64,000 nt of DNA from Geofilum rubicundum JCM 15548 (GTDB lineage: Bacteria > Bacteroidota > Bacteroidia > Bacteroidales > Marinilabiliaceae). Shown piece after piece: positions 7,538 to 15,714 of the stretch. Below the pieces are notes generated by a model, which saw nothing but the letters and a program-made list of their open reading frames with translations, searched no databases and was not told the DNA's origin. The translations under genes were made by a program, and so were the position numbers. Within the stretch, counting starts at the first letter, position 1. Each line of letters starts with the position of its first letter. Location: assembly GCF_000974365.1 (NCBI RefSeq), contig NZ_BAZW01000003.1, positions 124,001-188,000 on the forward strand, given 5' to 3'.

Positions 7538-8866
7538 TTATTTGGTGAATTTCCACACGGGACTCATGACCGTGGCATGTATTTCCTTGGCAAAATTCAT
7601 CATGCCTTCGTAACCGGCCAGAGCTTCTTTGCGTTCATGGTTGTGGTCGCAAAAGCCAATGCCTATTTTGTGGGCGATGGGGCGCTCTTTTACGCCACCG
7701 ATGAAGACATCCGCCTGCTTCTCCTTGACAAAGTTGGAGAGTTCCACCGGGTTGGAGTCGTCCACAATAATCGTGTCCTCGTCGCTCAGCTTTTTAATGA
7801 CCTCATAATCGTCGGCATTGCCCGTCTGTGAGCCCACAATGACCGTCTTCATACCAATGAGTCGCAGCGCCTTAATCAGGGAAATGGCTTTAAAGGCACC
7901 GCCCACATAAATGGCGGCTTTTTTGCCCTCGAGCTGCTCCCTGTACCATTGCATGGCAGGCATTAAGCGACTGATTTCTTCCTTGACAATTTCCCGGGCC
8001 TTGCTCATCAGCTCCTCGCTTTTGAAAAATTTGGCCACTTCGTAAAGGGCGTCCGACATGTCCTCAATGCCAAAGTAGGAGACATGCATGAAGGGCGTGC
8101 CGTATTTTTCCTTCATCATTTTGGCCAGATGAATCATGGAACCCGAGCATTGCACCACATTGAGGGCAGAATTGTGGGCATTGCGAATGGCATCCACGCG
8201 GCCGTCGCCCGTAATGGTGGCATTAATGTGCACCCCCATCCGTTGGTAGTAATCCATTAAAATCCAAAGTTCTCCGGCCAGGTTAAAATCACCCAGAATA
8301 TTGATGCTGTACTGGGGCACCGGCAGGTTAAGCGTTCCGGTCAGCTGAAACAGCGCCTCACAGGCCACTTTGTAACCATCCTTTTTGGAACCCTGGAAAC
8401 CAGGGGCCTGAACAGGAATGACCGGGATTTGCTTTTCTTCGGCAATTTGTCGGCAGATTTTTTCCACATCGTCGCCAATAATGCCAACGATGCAGGTTGA
8501 ATAGACAAAGGCCGCCTTTGGCTGATATTTGTCTATCAGCTCAACCAAGCCCACTTTAAGCTTGGGCTCTCCGCCAAAGACCACCTCTTTTTCACTCAAA
8601 TCGGTTGAGAAGCTCATCCGGTGTAGTTCCGGACCTGAAGACATGGCACCCCGGATATCCCAGGTGTAAGCGGCACATCCTATGGGACCATGAATCAGAT
8701 GCAGGGCATCGGCTATGGGGTAGAGCACCACCCGCGAACCACAGAACACGCAGGCCCGTTGGCTGACACTGCCGGCCACGCTGGGTTTGTTGCAGACCAT
8801 CTGTCCGGTTTCAAGGCCGGAACGGGCCACCTGCTTTTGTCGTTCGGTAAGTATGTAACTGGCCAT
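7538..8866 (-). CDS. nifE: Nitrogenase FeMo-cofactor scaffold subunit NifE
   Basis: This intact 442-residue protein is the alpha-like subunit of the NifEN scaffold. The motifs SQRACVFCGSRVVLYPIADA, LIHGPIGCAAYTWDIRG and VYSTCIVGIIGDDVEKI carry the Cys residues that in NifE hold the [4Fe-4S] cluster site equivalent to the P-cluster. It has the NifE-specific FCGSR and TGDGRVDAIRNAH stretches in place of the NifD versions. It follows nifK by 42 bases and precedes nifN by 19 bases. Confidence 0.95.
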   Translation of the reverse strand: MASYILTERQKQVARSGLETGQMVCNKPSVAGSVSQRACVFCGSRVVLYPIADALHLIHGPIGCAAYTWDIRGAMSSGPELHRMSFSTDLSEKEVVFGGEPKLKVGLVELIDKYQPKAAFVYSTCIVGIIGDDVEKICRQIAEEKQIPVIPVQAPGFQGSKKDGYKVACEALFQLTGTLNLPVPQYSINILGDFNLAGELWILMDYYQRMGVHINATITGDGRVDAIRNAHNSALNVVQCSGSMIHLAKMMKEKYGTPFMHVSYFGIEDMSDALYEVAKFFKSEELMSKAREIVKEEISRLMPAMQWYREQLEGKKAAIYVGGAFKAISLIKALRLIGMKTVIVGSQTGNADDYEVIKKLSDEDTIIVDDSNPVELSNFVKEKQADVFIGGVKERPIAHKIGIGFCDHNHERKEALAGYEGMMNFAKEIHATVMSPVWKFTK

Positions 8867-8908
8867 AGCGATACGTGTTATTAATTAAAACTAAAGCGGG
8901 AATTAAGA

Positions 8909-10288
8909 CTAAAGCTGGAATTCCACTTTTTCTTCGGGACAGGTGCGGTCCTGGTGATCGAGCAGGGCATTGAGAATTTGGGTGGTCAGGTGGGCCGCAC
9001 CATTGTAGCCCGTTTTGGGCAGGTAGTTGTGGCCCGACCGGTCGGCAATGGGAAATCCAAAGCGGACAAAGGGCGTGTCTTCATCCCGGGCGATGTACTT
9101 GCCATAAGTGTTGCCAATTAACAGATCCACCCCTTCCTGCTTGATCCATTGGTGCATGAGAAACATATCGGCCCGCTCGCCACTTTTAAATTTCGCTTCA
9201 GGAATGTCCTTCAGAATTTCCTTCATGCGCACATCAAACAGTTTGCCTGAAGTGCCCGATACCACGTAAACCGGACGCATATCCATGGATACCAGAAATT
9301 CGCACAAAGGGATGAGCGTATCCGGGTCGCCCCACAAAGCCACCCGTCGTCCATACAAATTGGTCGCGCTGTCGGCCATCAAATCCACGAGCCTGCCCCG
9401 GTCTGCCGTGATACTGTCGGGCACCGGCACATTGGCATGGCGGCTCAGTGACATCAGAAAGCGATCCGTCGCTTTTAGTCCGATGGGAATGTCCACCATA
9501 TCGAATTTGACCTTGCACTTGTTTTCAAGTGCAATGCAGGCATCTTCGGTAGAGTAAGGGCCCATGCCAATGGTGAATTTGCTGTCGCCCGTCGCGGTCA
9601 TCTCCTCAATGGTTGTGCCTCCCGCCGGATACATGTGAAATTTACCATCCATCGGGGCATCCAGCACATCGGTGAAGTCGGGAAACAGAATGGTGCGTGC
9701 CTCCATCTCTTTCGCCAGTCGCTTGATCTCACGCATATCGGAAGGTTCCATCCAGCCGGCTACCAGGTTCACCACATTTTTCTTCTTGAGGGTGGACGTA
9801 GAAAAGTTTTTGACAAAGGAGGTTACCTGATTGGCATAACCGGTAACGTGGGTGCCGATGTAGCTAGGGGTGTTGCAGAAAATGACTTTTTTGCCTTCCG
9901 GGATAAAGCCGTCGTCCTTGGCCTTGGAAATAATGGCCGTCATGTCGTCACCAATGGTCTCCGACAAGCAGGTGGTGTGCACGGCAATCACTTCAGGATT
10001 ATAGACGGTGAATATGGTGTTGATGGACTGTATCAGGTTGGCCGACCCGCCAAAAACGGAGGCGCCTTCGGTAAAGGAACTGGTGGCGGCCATGACCGGC
10101 TCTTTAAAGTGGCGGGTGAGCGCGCTTCGGTGGTAGGAGCAACAGCCTTGTGAACCGTGGCTGTGAGGCAGGCAGCCGTGCAGGCCCAGTGCGGCGTACA
10201 TGGCACCTACCGGTTGACAGGTCTTGGCGGGGTTAATCGTCAAGGCTTTCCTGTCAATTTCTTTGGGCGTAGTGTGTTTTAATAGCAT
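8909..10288 (-). CDS. nifK: Nitrogenase molybdenum-iron protein beta chain NifK
   Basis: NifK is the beta subunit of dinitrogenase; it shares the P-cluster with NifD. P-cluster ligand regions are visible: NPAKTCQPVGAMYAALG, LHGCLPHSHGSQGCCSYHR and HTTCLSETIGDD. At 459 residues it is a short-form NifK lacking the N-terminal extension of Azotobacter and Klebsiella NifK, as in clostridial and Chlorobi-type enzymes. It lies 23 bases after nifD in the same transcript. Confidence 0.96.
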   Translation of the reverse strand: MLLKHTTPKEIDRKALTINPAKTCQPVGAMYAALGLHGCLPHSHGSQGCCSYHRSALTRHFKEPVMAATSSFTEGASVFGGSANLIQSINTIFTVYNPEVIAVHTTCLSETIGDDMTAIISKAKDDGFIPEGKKVIFCNTPSYIGTHVTGYANQVTSFVKNFSTSTLKKKNVVNLVAGWMEPSDMREIKRLAKEMEARTILFPDFTDVLDAPMDGKFHMYPAGGTTIEEMTATGDSKFTIGMGPYSTEDACIALENKCKVKFDMVDIPIGLKATDRFLMSLSRHANVPVPDSITADRGRLVDLMADSATNLYGRRVALWGDPDTLIPLCEFLVSMDMRPVYVVSGTSGKLFDVRMKEILKDIPEAKFKSGERADMFLMHQWIKQEGVDLLIGNTYGKYIARDEDTPFVRFGFPIADRSGHNYLPKTGYNGAAHLTTQILNALLDHQDRTCPEEKVEFQL

Positions 10289-10311
10289 AGTATTGTCAGA
10301 TTATAGGGTGA

Positions 10312-11940
10312 TTAATAGACATAAGCCGCTTCAATGACCTCTTCACGCTCCCAGGGCGCTTTGAGTTCCTTCCAAATGGAAGTCGAAACCATCATGGCAA
10401 TGTCGTTGTAGAAATTAATGGCGCCTTTGAATCCGGCGTAGGGACCTCCAGAGTCGTAGTTGTGCAACTGCTTCAAGGGGACACCCATTTTTTGAACCAC
10501 ATATTTCTCTTTGATGCCAGCGCAGAAGATGTCCGGATGGTAGAGCTCAATCAGCTTATCCATTTCATAATGACTCAGGTCATCGATGATCAGGGCGCCT
10601 TTTTCCATGTCGGCCATCAGTCCTCCATATTCATTGTACTCCAGGTCGATGGCTTTTTCCAGTTCTTCAATTTTCTCCTTGGTGATGCGCTCTTTAAAGC
10701 GTTTTTCATCTTTGGTGACCGTGATTTCCTCGATGTTTCTGGTATCGGCATCTACCTGAATGCTGGGCAGTACCCGGCGACCTTCATAATCATCGCGGTG
10801 CCCAAACTCATAACCGGCCGCAATGGTTTTTATGCCCAATTCGCTGAACAGCTCCTGATAATGGTGGGCTCTGGAACCCCCTACAAAGAGCATGGATGTT
10901 TTGCCATTGGTTTTGGGCAGCACCGCTTCACGGGCCATGTCGACGGCCGCCATTTCTTCAGCAATGACCTCTTCCACTTTGGCTTTCAGTTCTTCGTCTT
11001 CGAAATAGGCGGCCACTTTTCGCAGCGCTTTGGCCGTGGCATCGGCGCCAATAAAGTTGACCTTGATCCAGGGAATGCCAAAAGATGTTTCCAGCATTTC
11101 CGCCACATAGTTGATAGAGCGATGGCACATCACCATGCTTAAGTCGGCCGTGTGGGCCTGCTCAAAATGTGAGATGGTAGAGTTGCCCGAGAAAGTAGCC
11201 ACCAGTTCTATGCCACATTTTTTGAATATTTCTTCCAGTACAAAGGAATCGCCCCCTATGTTGTATTCTCCCAGCAGGTTGATGCGGTATTTGGCGGCAC
11301 CATTAACCGTGTCGTCGTTGCCAATCAGGTGTTTGTACAGCTGGTTGTTGGCAATGTGGTGACCGGCCGACTGTGATACCCCGCGGTAGCCCTCGCACGA
11401 AAAGCCAAAGATGTTGATTTTGTTATCGTATTCTGCCATCATTTGCTTGGCTACATTGTGCACATCGTCACCAATCAAGCCAACGGGACAGGTTGAAAAA
11501 ACGCCAATGGCTTTGGGGTTGAATAATTCTACCGCCTCACGAATGGCTTGTTTGAGTTTGTCTTCACCGCCAAACACAATGTTTGAGTCCTGCATGTCGG
11601 TCGAGAAACAATAAGAAATGAAATTGGCCTCTGCTTCCGTTTCCGGTTTGGTTTGGTTGCGACGGGTCAGCCATGAGTAGTAGCCACAGCCAATGGGGCC
11701 ATGGGTAATATTGATAATGTCACGTGTGGGCCCTAATACCACCCCTTTACAGCCCGCATAGGTACAGCCTCTTTGGGTGATGATGCCCGGTATGGTGCGG
11801 ATATTGGCCTGTATTTGTGGAATGGTATCAGGATCGTTGTTGATAATGGCTTTGGCCCTTTTTCGGCCCACCTTTTTTGGGTATTTTTCCACCACTTCGT
11901 CGCGGAATTTCTCCAAATCTGCTTTTTTCTTGGTTCCCAT
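10312..11940 (-). CDS. nifD: Nitrogenase molybdenum-iron protein alpha chain NifD
   Basis: NifD carries FeMo-cofactor, the N2 reduction site. P-cluster ligands Cys59, Cys85 and Cys151 and cofactor ligands Cys272 (MVMCHRSINY) and His493 (QLHNYDSGGP) are all present. The substrate-channel residues Gln190 and His194/195 (VSQSAGHHIAN) are present too. At 542 residues it contains an extra segment of about 50 residues (roughly 390-440) typical of NifD from anaerobes (clostridial and methanogen-type groups) and missing in proteobacterial group I enzymes. This fits a NifI-regulated nitrogenase. No Anf/Vnf delta subunit is present, so it is the Mo enzyme. Confidence 0.97.
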   Translation of the reverse strand: MGTKKKADLEKFRDEVVEKYPKKVGRKRAKAIINNDPDTIPQIQANIRTIPGIITQRGCTYAGCKGVVLGPTRDIINITHGPIGCGYYSWLTRRNQTKPETEAEANFISYCFSTDMQDSNIVFGGEDKLKQAIREAVELFNPKAIGVFSTCPVGLIGDDVHNVAKQMMAEYDNKINIFGFSCEGYRGVSQSAGHHIANNQLYKHLIGNDDTVNGAAKYRINLLGEYNIGGDSFVLEEIFKKCGIELVATFSGNSTISHFEQAHTADLSMVMCHRSINYVAEMLETSFGIPWIKVNFIGADATAKALRKVAAYFEDEELKAKVEEVIAEEMAAVDMAREAVLPKTNGKTSMLFVGGSRAHHYQELFSELGIKTIAAGYEFGHRDDYEGRRVLPSIQVDADTRNIEEITVTKDEKRFKERITKEKIEELEKAIDLEYNEYGGLMADMEKGALIIDDLSHYEMDKLIELYHPDIFCAGIKEKYVVQKMGVPLKQLHNYDSGGPYAGFKGAINFYNDIAMMVSTSIWKELKAPWEREEVIEAAYVY

Positions 11941-11954
11941 AATATCTCCTCCAG

Positions 11955-12320
11955 TTAGTCTAATGTTAAATCACCCGTCTCGCCCGTTCGCACTTTGATG
12001 GCATCAATGGTGTTGACCACAAATATTTTTCCATCGCCGCTTTTACCGGATTGATTGGCTTTAATGATGGTTGTTACGGCCAAATCTTTTTTGTCGTCCG
12101 TAACGACCAGAGAAATAACTCTTTTGGATTTAAAGCGTGGCGTTTCAGGAATGTACTCATGCAGGGCCGGGTTTAGATCGGCGGCTCTTTCCAAATCGCC
12201 GTGTCCCTGCCCCCTTCCCAGCACCGCCATGGCAGTGAAAGAGGGCAGTCCCGCTTCCGACAAAGCGATCTTTGTCTCCTGCATTTTGGCTATGCGTATG
12301 ATGGCTAGTATTAATTTCAT
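11955..12320 (-). CDS. nifI2: Nitrogen regulatory PII-like protein NifI2
   Basis: This 121-residue GlnB-family protein sits between nifI1 and nifD, the diagnostic position of NifI2 in methanogens, clostridia and green sulfur bacteria. It shows MKLILAIIRIAKMQETKIAL, an extended T-loop (GRGQGHGDLERAADLNPALH...) lacking the usual uridylylated Tyr context, and the SGKSGDGKIFVVNTIDAIKVRTGE C-terminal PII signature. In the known systems NifI1 and NifI2 form a complex that binds NifDK and switches off activity when ammonium is available, relieved by 2-oxoglutarate. The same role is inferred here. Confidence 0.93.
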   Translation of the reverse strand: MKLILAIIRIAKMQETKIALSEAGLPSFTAMAVLGRGQGHGDLERAADLNPALHEYIPETPRFKSKRVISLVVTDDKKDLAVTTIIKANQSGKSGDGKIFVVNTIDAIKVRTGETGDLTLD

Positions 12321-12327
12321 GTTTTTA

Positions 12328-12355
12328 GTTTATGGTTTTTAGTTTATGGTTTATG
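12328..12355. repeat. AT-rich spacer repeat, copy 2
   Basis: This 28-base run of GTTTATGG / TTTTTAG / TTTATGG units matches 4643-4671 except for one T. It lies in the 97-base nifI1-nifI2 gap. The remainder of the gap (12360-12415) is a second simple sequence of AACCTTGAACCC / AACTCCC units. No gene is present. Confidence 0.7.
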
Positions 12356-12417
12356 GGTTTTGGTTCAACACTAAACCTTGAACCCTCAACCTTGAACTCC
12401 CAACTCCCAACTTTTTT

Positions 12418-12741
12418 CTATTCTTTGTATCCCGATGATATCGTGTAGGCTTCTTCGACCGGGGTGACGAATATTTTACCGTCCCCAAACTGCCCGCCCT
12501 CCACACTGCGTGCTGCATTAATAATGGTTTCGACCACAAAATCCTTGTCTTTATCCGGAATCACCAGCATGAGCATCTCTTTGGGAAGTTCATCGTAGGT
12601 GACACTTCCCACTTTCAGACCCCGCTGCTTACCACGTCCGAAAACAGGCAGTTTGGTTACCGCCGGAAAACCGGCATCGAATAATGATTTGAGTACGGCC
12701 GGTGATTTCTCGGGACGTACAATGGCTCTTAACATATACAT
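12418..12741 (-). CDS. nifI1: Nitrogen regulatory PII-like protein NifI1
   Basis: This 107-residue PII-family protein is the first gene after nifH. It has MYMLRAIVRPEKSPAVLKSL, a short T-loop (KQRGLKVGSVTYDELPKEML) and the VEGGQFGDGKIFVTPVEEAYTI nucleotide-binding signature. The short T-loop and position distinguish it from NifI2 and from GlnB/GlnK. It is expected to act with NifI2 in post-translational control of dinitrogenase. A 71-base gap containing two hairpins separates it from nifH. Confidence 0.93.
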   Translation of the reverse strand: MYMLRAIVRPEKSPAVLKSLFDAGFPAVTKLPVFGRGKQRGLKVGSVTYDELPKEMLMLVIPDKDKDFVVETIINAARSVEGGQFGDGKIFVTPVEEAYTISSGYKE

Positions 12742-12770
12742 AGCTTTGTGTTTTTTAGTATTAAGTAGAT

Positions 12771-12811
12771 GAAATTAAAATTTCAGTCTATGATAAGAAG
12801 GCGTCATAGAC
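12771..12811 (-). terminator. Tandem hairpins just after nifH (attenuator or mRNA stabiliser)
   Basis: A perfect 8-bp stem GTCTATGA-N10-TCATAGAC (12786-12811) starts 1 base after the nifH stop, reading on the minus strand. It is followed by the near-perfect palindrome GAAATT-AA-AATTTC (12771-12784). There is no long U-run, so full termination is unlikely. Partial termination or 3' protection, giving more nifH than nifDK mRNA, is the usual role of such structures. Confidence 0.55.
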
Positions 12812-12812
12812 C

Positions 12813-13730
<918 letters not shown>

Positions 13731-13747
13731 TTATTGGCCTGGAAAAC

Positions 13748-13774
13748 AGTGTTTTGTAGTTGTTTAAAAACACT
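13748..13774. promoter_or_regulatory. Dyad upstream of nifH (candidate activator site)
   Basis: The perfect inverted repeat AGTGTTTT-N11-AAAACACT is centred about 124 bases before the nifH start and about 77 bases upstream of the -24/-12 element, a normal distance for a NifA-type enhancer. It is not the TGT-N10-ACA of proteobacterial NifA. The half-site AAACxCTATTTCAA recurs at 16241-16254, upstream of the NafY-like gene. Confidence 0.55.
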
Positions 13775-14065
13775 ATTTCAATTAAGTTTAAATAAGCCGT
13801 TCTTGTTTTTAGAACCTATTGGTATTAAAAAAATGAAGAAGTTACCAAATGGTAGGAAATCGTTTTGGTTTCTTTGGCAGTAGGGGAGTCGGGGAATAGA
13901 AAAGTTTTTGTTTGGGTAGGATGTGCGAAGGCTATATCGTTTTTAATCAGTGTGTTGCCCATTGATGTGCCACAAAATATCATTGGGAATCCCCCAAGAA
14001 AGTTTTGTGGCGCGGTTTCTGATTTAGGTTTAGCAAAACCCTATAATAATACCAAAACATGTAAT

Positions 14066-14491
14066 ATGACTAGCACTACAATTTCAGCGGATTTTGCCAA
14101 GTTGGCCCGGGAGAGTCTGGAACACGCCAATCGGTATTTTTCAATTTTAGACAAAAGTCTGAGCCAATCGTCAAAGTTTAACAATGACCTAAAATACAGT
14201 ATGGCTTTAATGACGGTAGAGAAATACTTTGTGGCACTTATGGCCTGTTATGAAGAACTGCCATCGCACCATGTGCCACTCGGTTTATACAGGGAAGCTG
14301 AAATGGTGGAGGCAGAATTGACTCCATCCATTAAACAGACTTGCATACTCACCGGAAAATTTGAAGGTATTTGTTCATTGGAAGATTTTGGCTATCGCAC
14401 GCCTTCTTCTCAGGATTTAAGCGATATGATTGAGGGAATGCGGGAGTTAAAAGCATTGACTGAGAAACGAGTGGGGGAGGTCATTGAATAA
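14066..14491 (+). CDS. Small all-alpha (HEPN-like) protein divergent from nifH
   Basis: This 141-residue protein starts at the ATG at 14066; the open frame extends upstream but without similarity to anything. The sequence is mostly helical: FAKLARESLEHANRYFSIL, KYSMALMTVEKYFVALMACY, then a short insertion and a final helix. The first two helices resemble HEPN-type proteins (a helix with S/T-rich loop, then a helix with VEKYFVALM), but no R-x4-6-H catalytic motif is seen. It is transcribed away from nifH with 428 bases between, which hold the nifH promoter and dyad and, on this strand, only a weak -24/-12-like match (TGGCGC-N5-CTGAT, 14008-14023). Function unknown; a nif-related role is suggested only by position. 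Confidence 0.55.
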   Translation: MTSTTISADFAKLARESLEHANRYFSILDKSLSQSSKFNNDLKYSMALMTVEKYFVALMACYEELPSHHVPLGLYREAEMVEAELTPSIKQTCILTGKFEGICSLEDFGYRTPSSQDLSDMIEGMRELKALTEKRVGEVIE

Positions 14492-14549
14492 TTCAGTGCG
14501 TCTGAGGTGTTGTTGTTTGTTGTATTGGAGATACCTCTCAGGAATTATA

Positions 14550-14588
14550 TCCCAAATTGGGAAGTTTGATTTGGTCTTTGTATCTTTG
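14550..14588 (+). promoter_or_regulatory. Promoter and palindromic operator of higBA
   Basis: TTG (14557-14559), 21 bases, then TATCTTTG (14581-14588) match the Bacteroidota TTG/TAnnTTTG promoter. The palindrome TCCCAA-A-TTGGGA (14550-14562) overlaps the -33 box, an apt place for HigA autorepression. Confidence 0.5.
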
Positions 14589-14592
14589 CAAC

Positions 14593-14893
14593 AAGAGAAT
14601 TATTGCATTTAGAACTCTAAGAGAGTTTTTTGAAAAGCCCGAATACTCTGATTCCGAAGTGTCTTTAAGAGCTTGGTATCATGATGCTAAAGCAGTAGAA
14701 TGGAAAAACTCAAATGAGTTGAAAAAGCATTAATAAAAATGCCAGCATTGTCGGAGACGGAAGGGTGGTTTTCAATATTAAAGGCAATGATTACAGATTA
14801 GTAGTTGCGATTGATTATGAGTTCCAGGCCATTTTTGTAAGATTCATTGGGACTCATAAACAGTATGATAAAATTGATGCAAAAACGATTTGA
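14593..14893 (+). pseudogene. higB: HigB-type mRNA interferase toxin, decayed
   Basis: Read with one frame change, this encodes a HigB toxin of about 99 residues: RIIAFRTLREFFEKP, SLRAWYHDAKAVEWKNSNEL, then NASIVGDGRVVFNIKGNDYR and FIGTHKQYDKIDAKTI. Two defects are visible. Where family members have ATG the codon is AAG (14593-14595), with no good alternative start nearby. There is also one extra A near 14731-14735 (CATTAATAAAAA where CAT-TAT-AAA-AAT is expected), giving an in-frame stop. The gene ends 2 bases before higA. The toxin is probably inactive. If the extra base is a sequencing error, the missing start codon still stands. Confidence 0.7.
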
Positions 14894-14895
14894 TT

Positions 14896-15246
14896 ATGGA
14901 TATTCGACCAATTAAAACAGAGCAAGATTATAGTACCGCCATAGGCAGGATTGAAGTATTGTGGGGAGCCAAAAAGGATAGCCCTGAAGGTGATGAATTA
15001 GACATATTGGTAACCTTGGTTGAATCTTACGAGATGAAACATTATCCCATTGCGCCACCAGACCCAATTGATGCCATTAAATTTCGAATGGAGCAAATGG
15101 GGATGACAAGTGCTGATATGGTAAAATATCTTGGTAGCCAGAGTCGGGTAAGTGAGATTCTTAATAGAAAGAGAAGACTGACTCTGGGTATGATAAAATC
15201 GCTATACAAGGGATTAAAAATACCAGCAGAAATTTTATTGGCTTAA
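14896..15246 (+). CDS. higA: HigA-type antitoxin
   Basis: This intact 116-residue protein starts at the ATG at 14896; a TTG 6 bases upstream is in frame but overlaps the toxin stop. The N-terminal half (IRPIKTEQDYSTAIGRIEVL...GDELDILVTLVESYE) is the HigA toxin-binding part and the C-terminal half is an XRE-type helix-turn-helix (MTSADMVKYLGSQSRVSEIL, then NRKRRLTLGMIKSLYKGLKI). It neutralises HigB and represses its own operon through a palindrome such as that at 14550-14562. With its toxin decayed it may now be only a DNA-binding protein. Confidence 0.88.
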   Translation: MDIRPIKTEQDYSTAIGRIEVLWGAKKDSPEGDELDILVTLVESYEMKHYPIAPPDPIDAIKFRMEQMGMTSADMVKYLGSQSRVSEILNRKRRLTLGMIKSLYKGLKIPAEILLA

Positions 15247-15314
15247 TAGACCTGACAAGACAGAACAAAGGATATCGCTTAAAACAGTTTCCCTGGCACT
15301 AATTGATCATCCGA

Positions 15315-15578
15315 CTACATGAATCGGGCGAGACAGGTCTTTAGCTGCAGAACGTATTCTCCCTGTTCGTGGCTTTGGCATTGCACCAATAGGGCATTAA
15401 AAGTATTCTCCAGCTCCAGAGGCGTGAAGGATAATTCCTGATGGAAGAGCATGTCCATCAATTCCTTTTGATCCTGGCAGGCATTGCACTGCCATCTGAA
15501 TTCCGCATCCTTCTCAAAGCGCTTTAAGAAAGCATAAGCATGACTTATCGGCATAATCCCTTGTTTTAATTTGTTCAT
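15315..15578 (-). CDS. Nif11-like small protein
   Basis: This 87-residue protein starts at the ATG at 15578; an in-frame start at 15611 would lie within the C-rich spacer. The pattern AYAFLKRFEKDAEFRWQCNACQDQKEL, then FTPLELENTFNALL resembles the Nif11 domain (short helical proteins found in nif clusters and as leader peptides of modified peptides). There is no GG cleavage site or core peptide after it, so the nif-associated type is favoured. It follows the NafY-like gene on the same strand, separated by a structured G-rich spacer. Function unknown; family call by pattern only. Confidence 0.5.
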   Translation of the reverse strand: MNKLKQGIMPISHAYAFLKRFEKDAEFRWQCNACQDQKELMDMLFHQELSFTPLELENTFNALLVQCQSHEQGEYVLQLKTCLARFM

Positions 15579-15611
15579 CACCAACCTTTCCCACCCTGTT
15601 TTTCCTATCAA

Positions 15612-15712
15612 CCCCCATCCACCCCTTTTCCACTATCTACCCAATCAGCCCTTTTCCCCTATCTACCCTTCCTCACCCTTCCCGCTTCGCGGGACTGCGC
15701 TTCGCTTGTCCC
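15612..15712 (-). repeat. G-tract spacer and hairpin between NafY-like and Nif11-like genes
   Basis: On the transcribed strand the spacer first forms hairpins directly after the NafY-like stop (GGGAC...GTCCC, 15691-15712, and CCCGC-TTC-GCGGG, 15681-15693). GGG/GGGG tracts then recur every 7-10 bases down to 15612 (plus-strand C-runs at 15612, 15622, 15640, 15649, 15656, 15666, 15676, 15681). Composition and spacing resemble the nifN-nifB spacer at 6050-6113. Confidence 0.65.
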
Positions 15713-15714
15713 CT

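Noticed and set aside
10462-11142. 226-codon open frame antisense to nifD
   Set aside because: Shadow of nifD, rich in His/Phe/Gln as expected from reversed codons; no independent signals.
13741-13800. Proteobacterial NifA site TGT-N10-ACA upstream of nifH
   Set aside because: No exact match was found; TGT and ACA triplets there are spaced 12 or 17 bases apart.
14008-14023. TGGCGC-N5-CTGAT as a sigma-54 promoter for the HEPN-like gene
   Set aside because: Only GG and one base of the -12 element match; too weak to list as a feature.
13865-14065. Upstream extension of the HEPN-like gene
   Set aside because: The extra 67 residues are unlike the rest, and an ATG at 14066 starts the helical domain.
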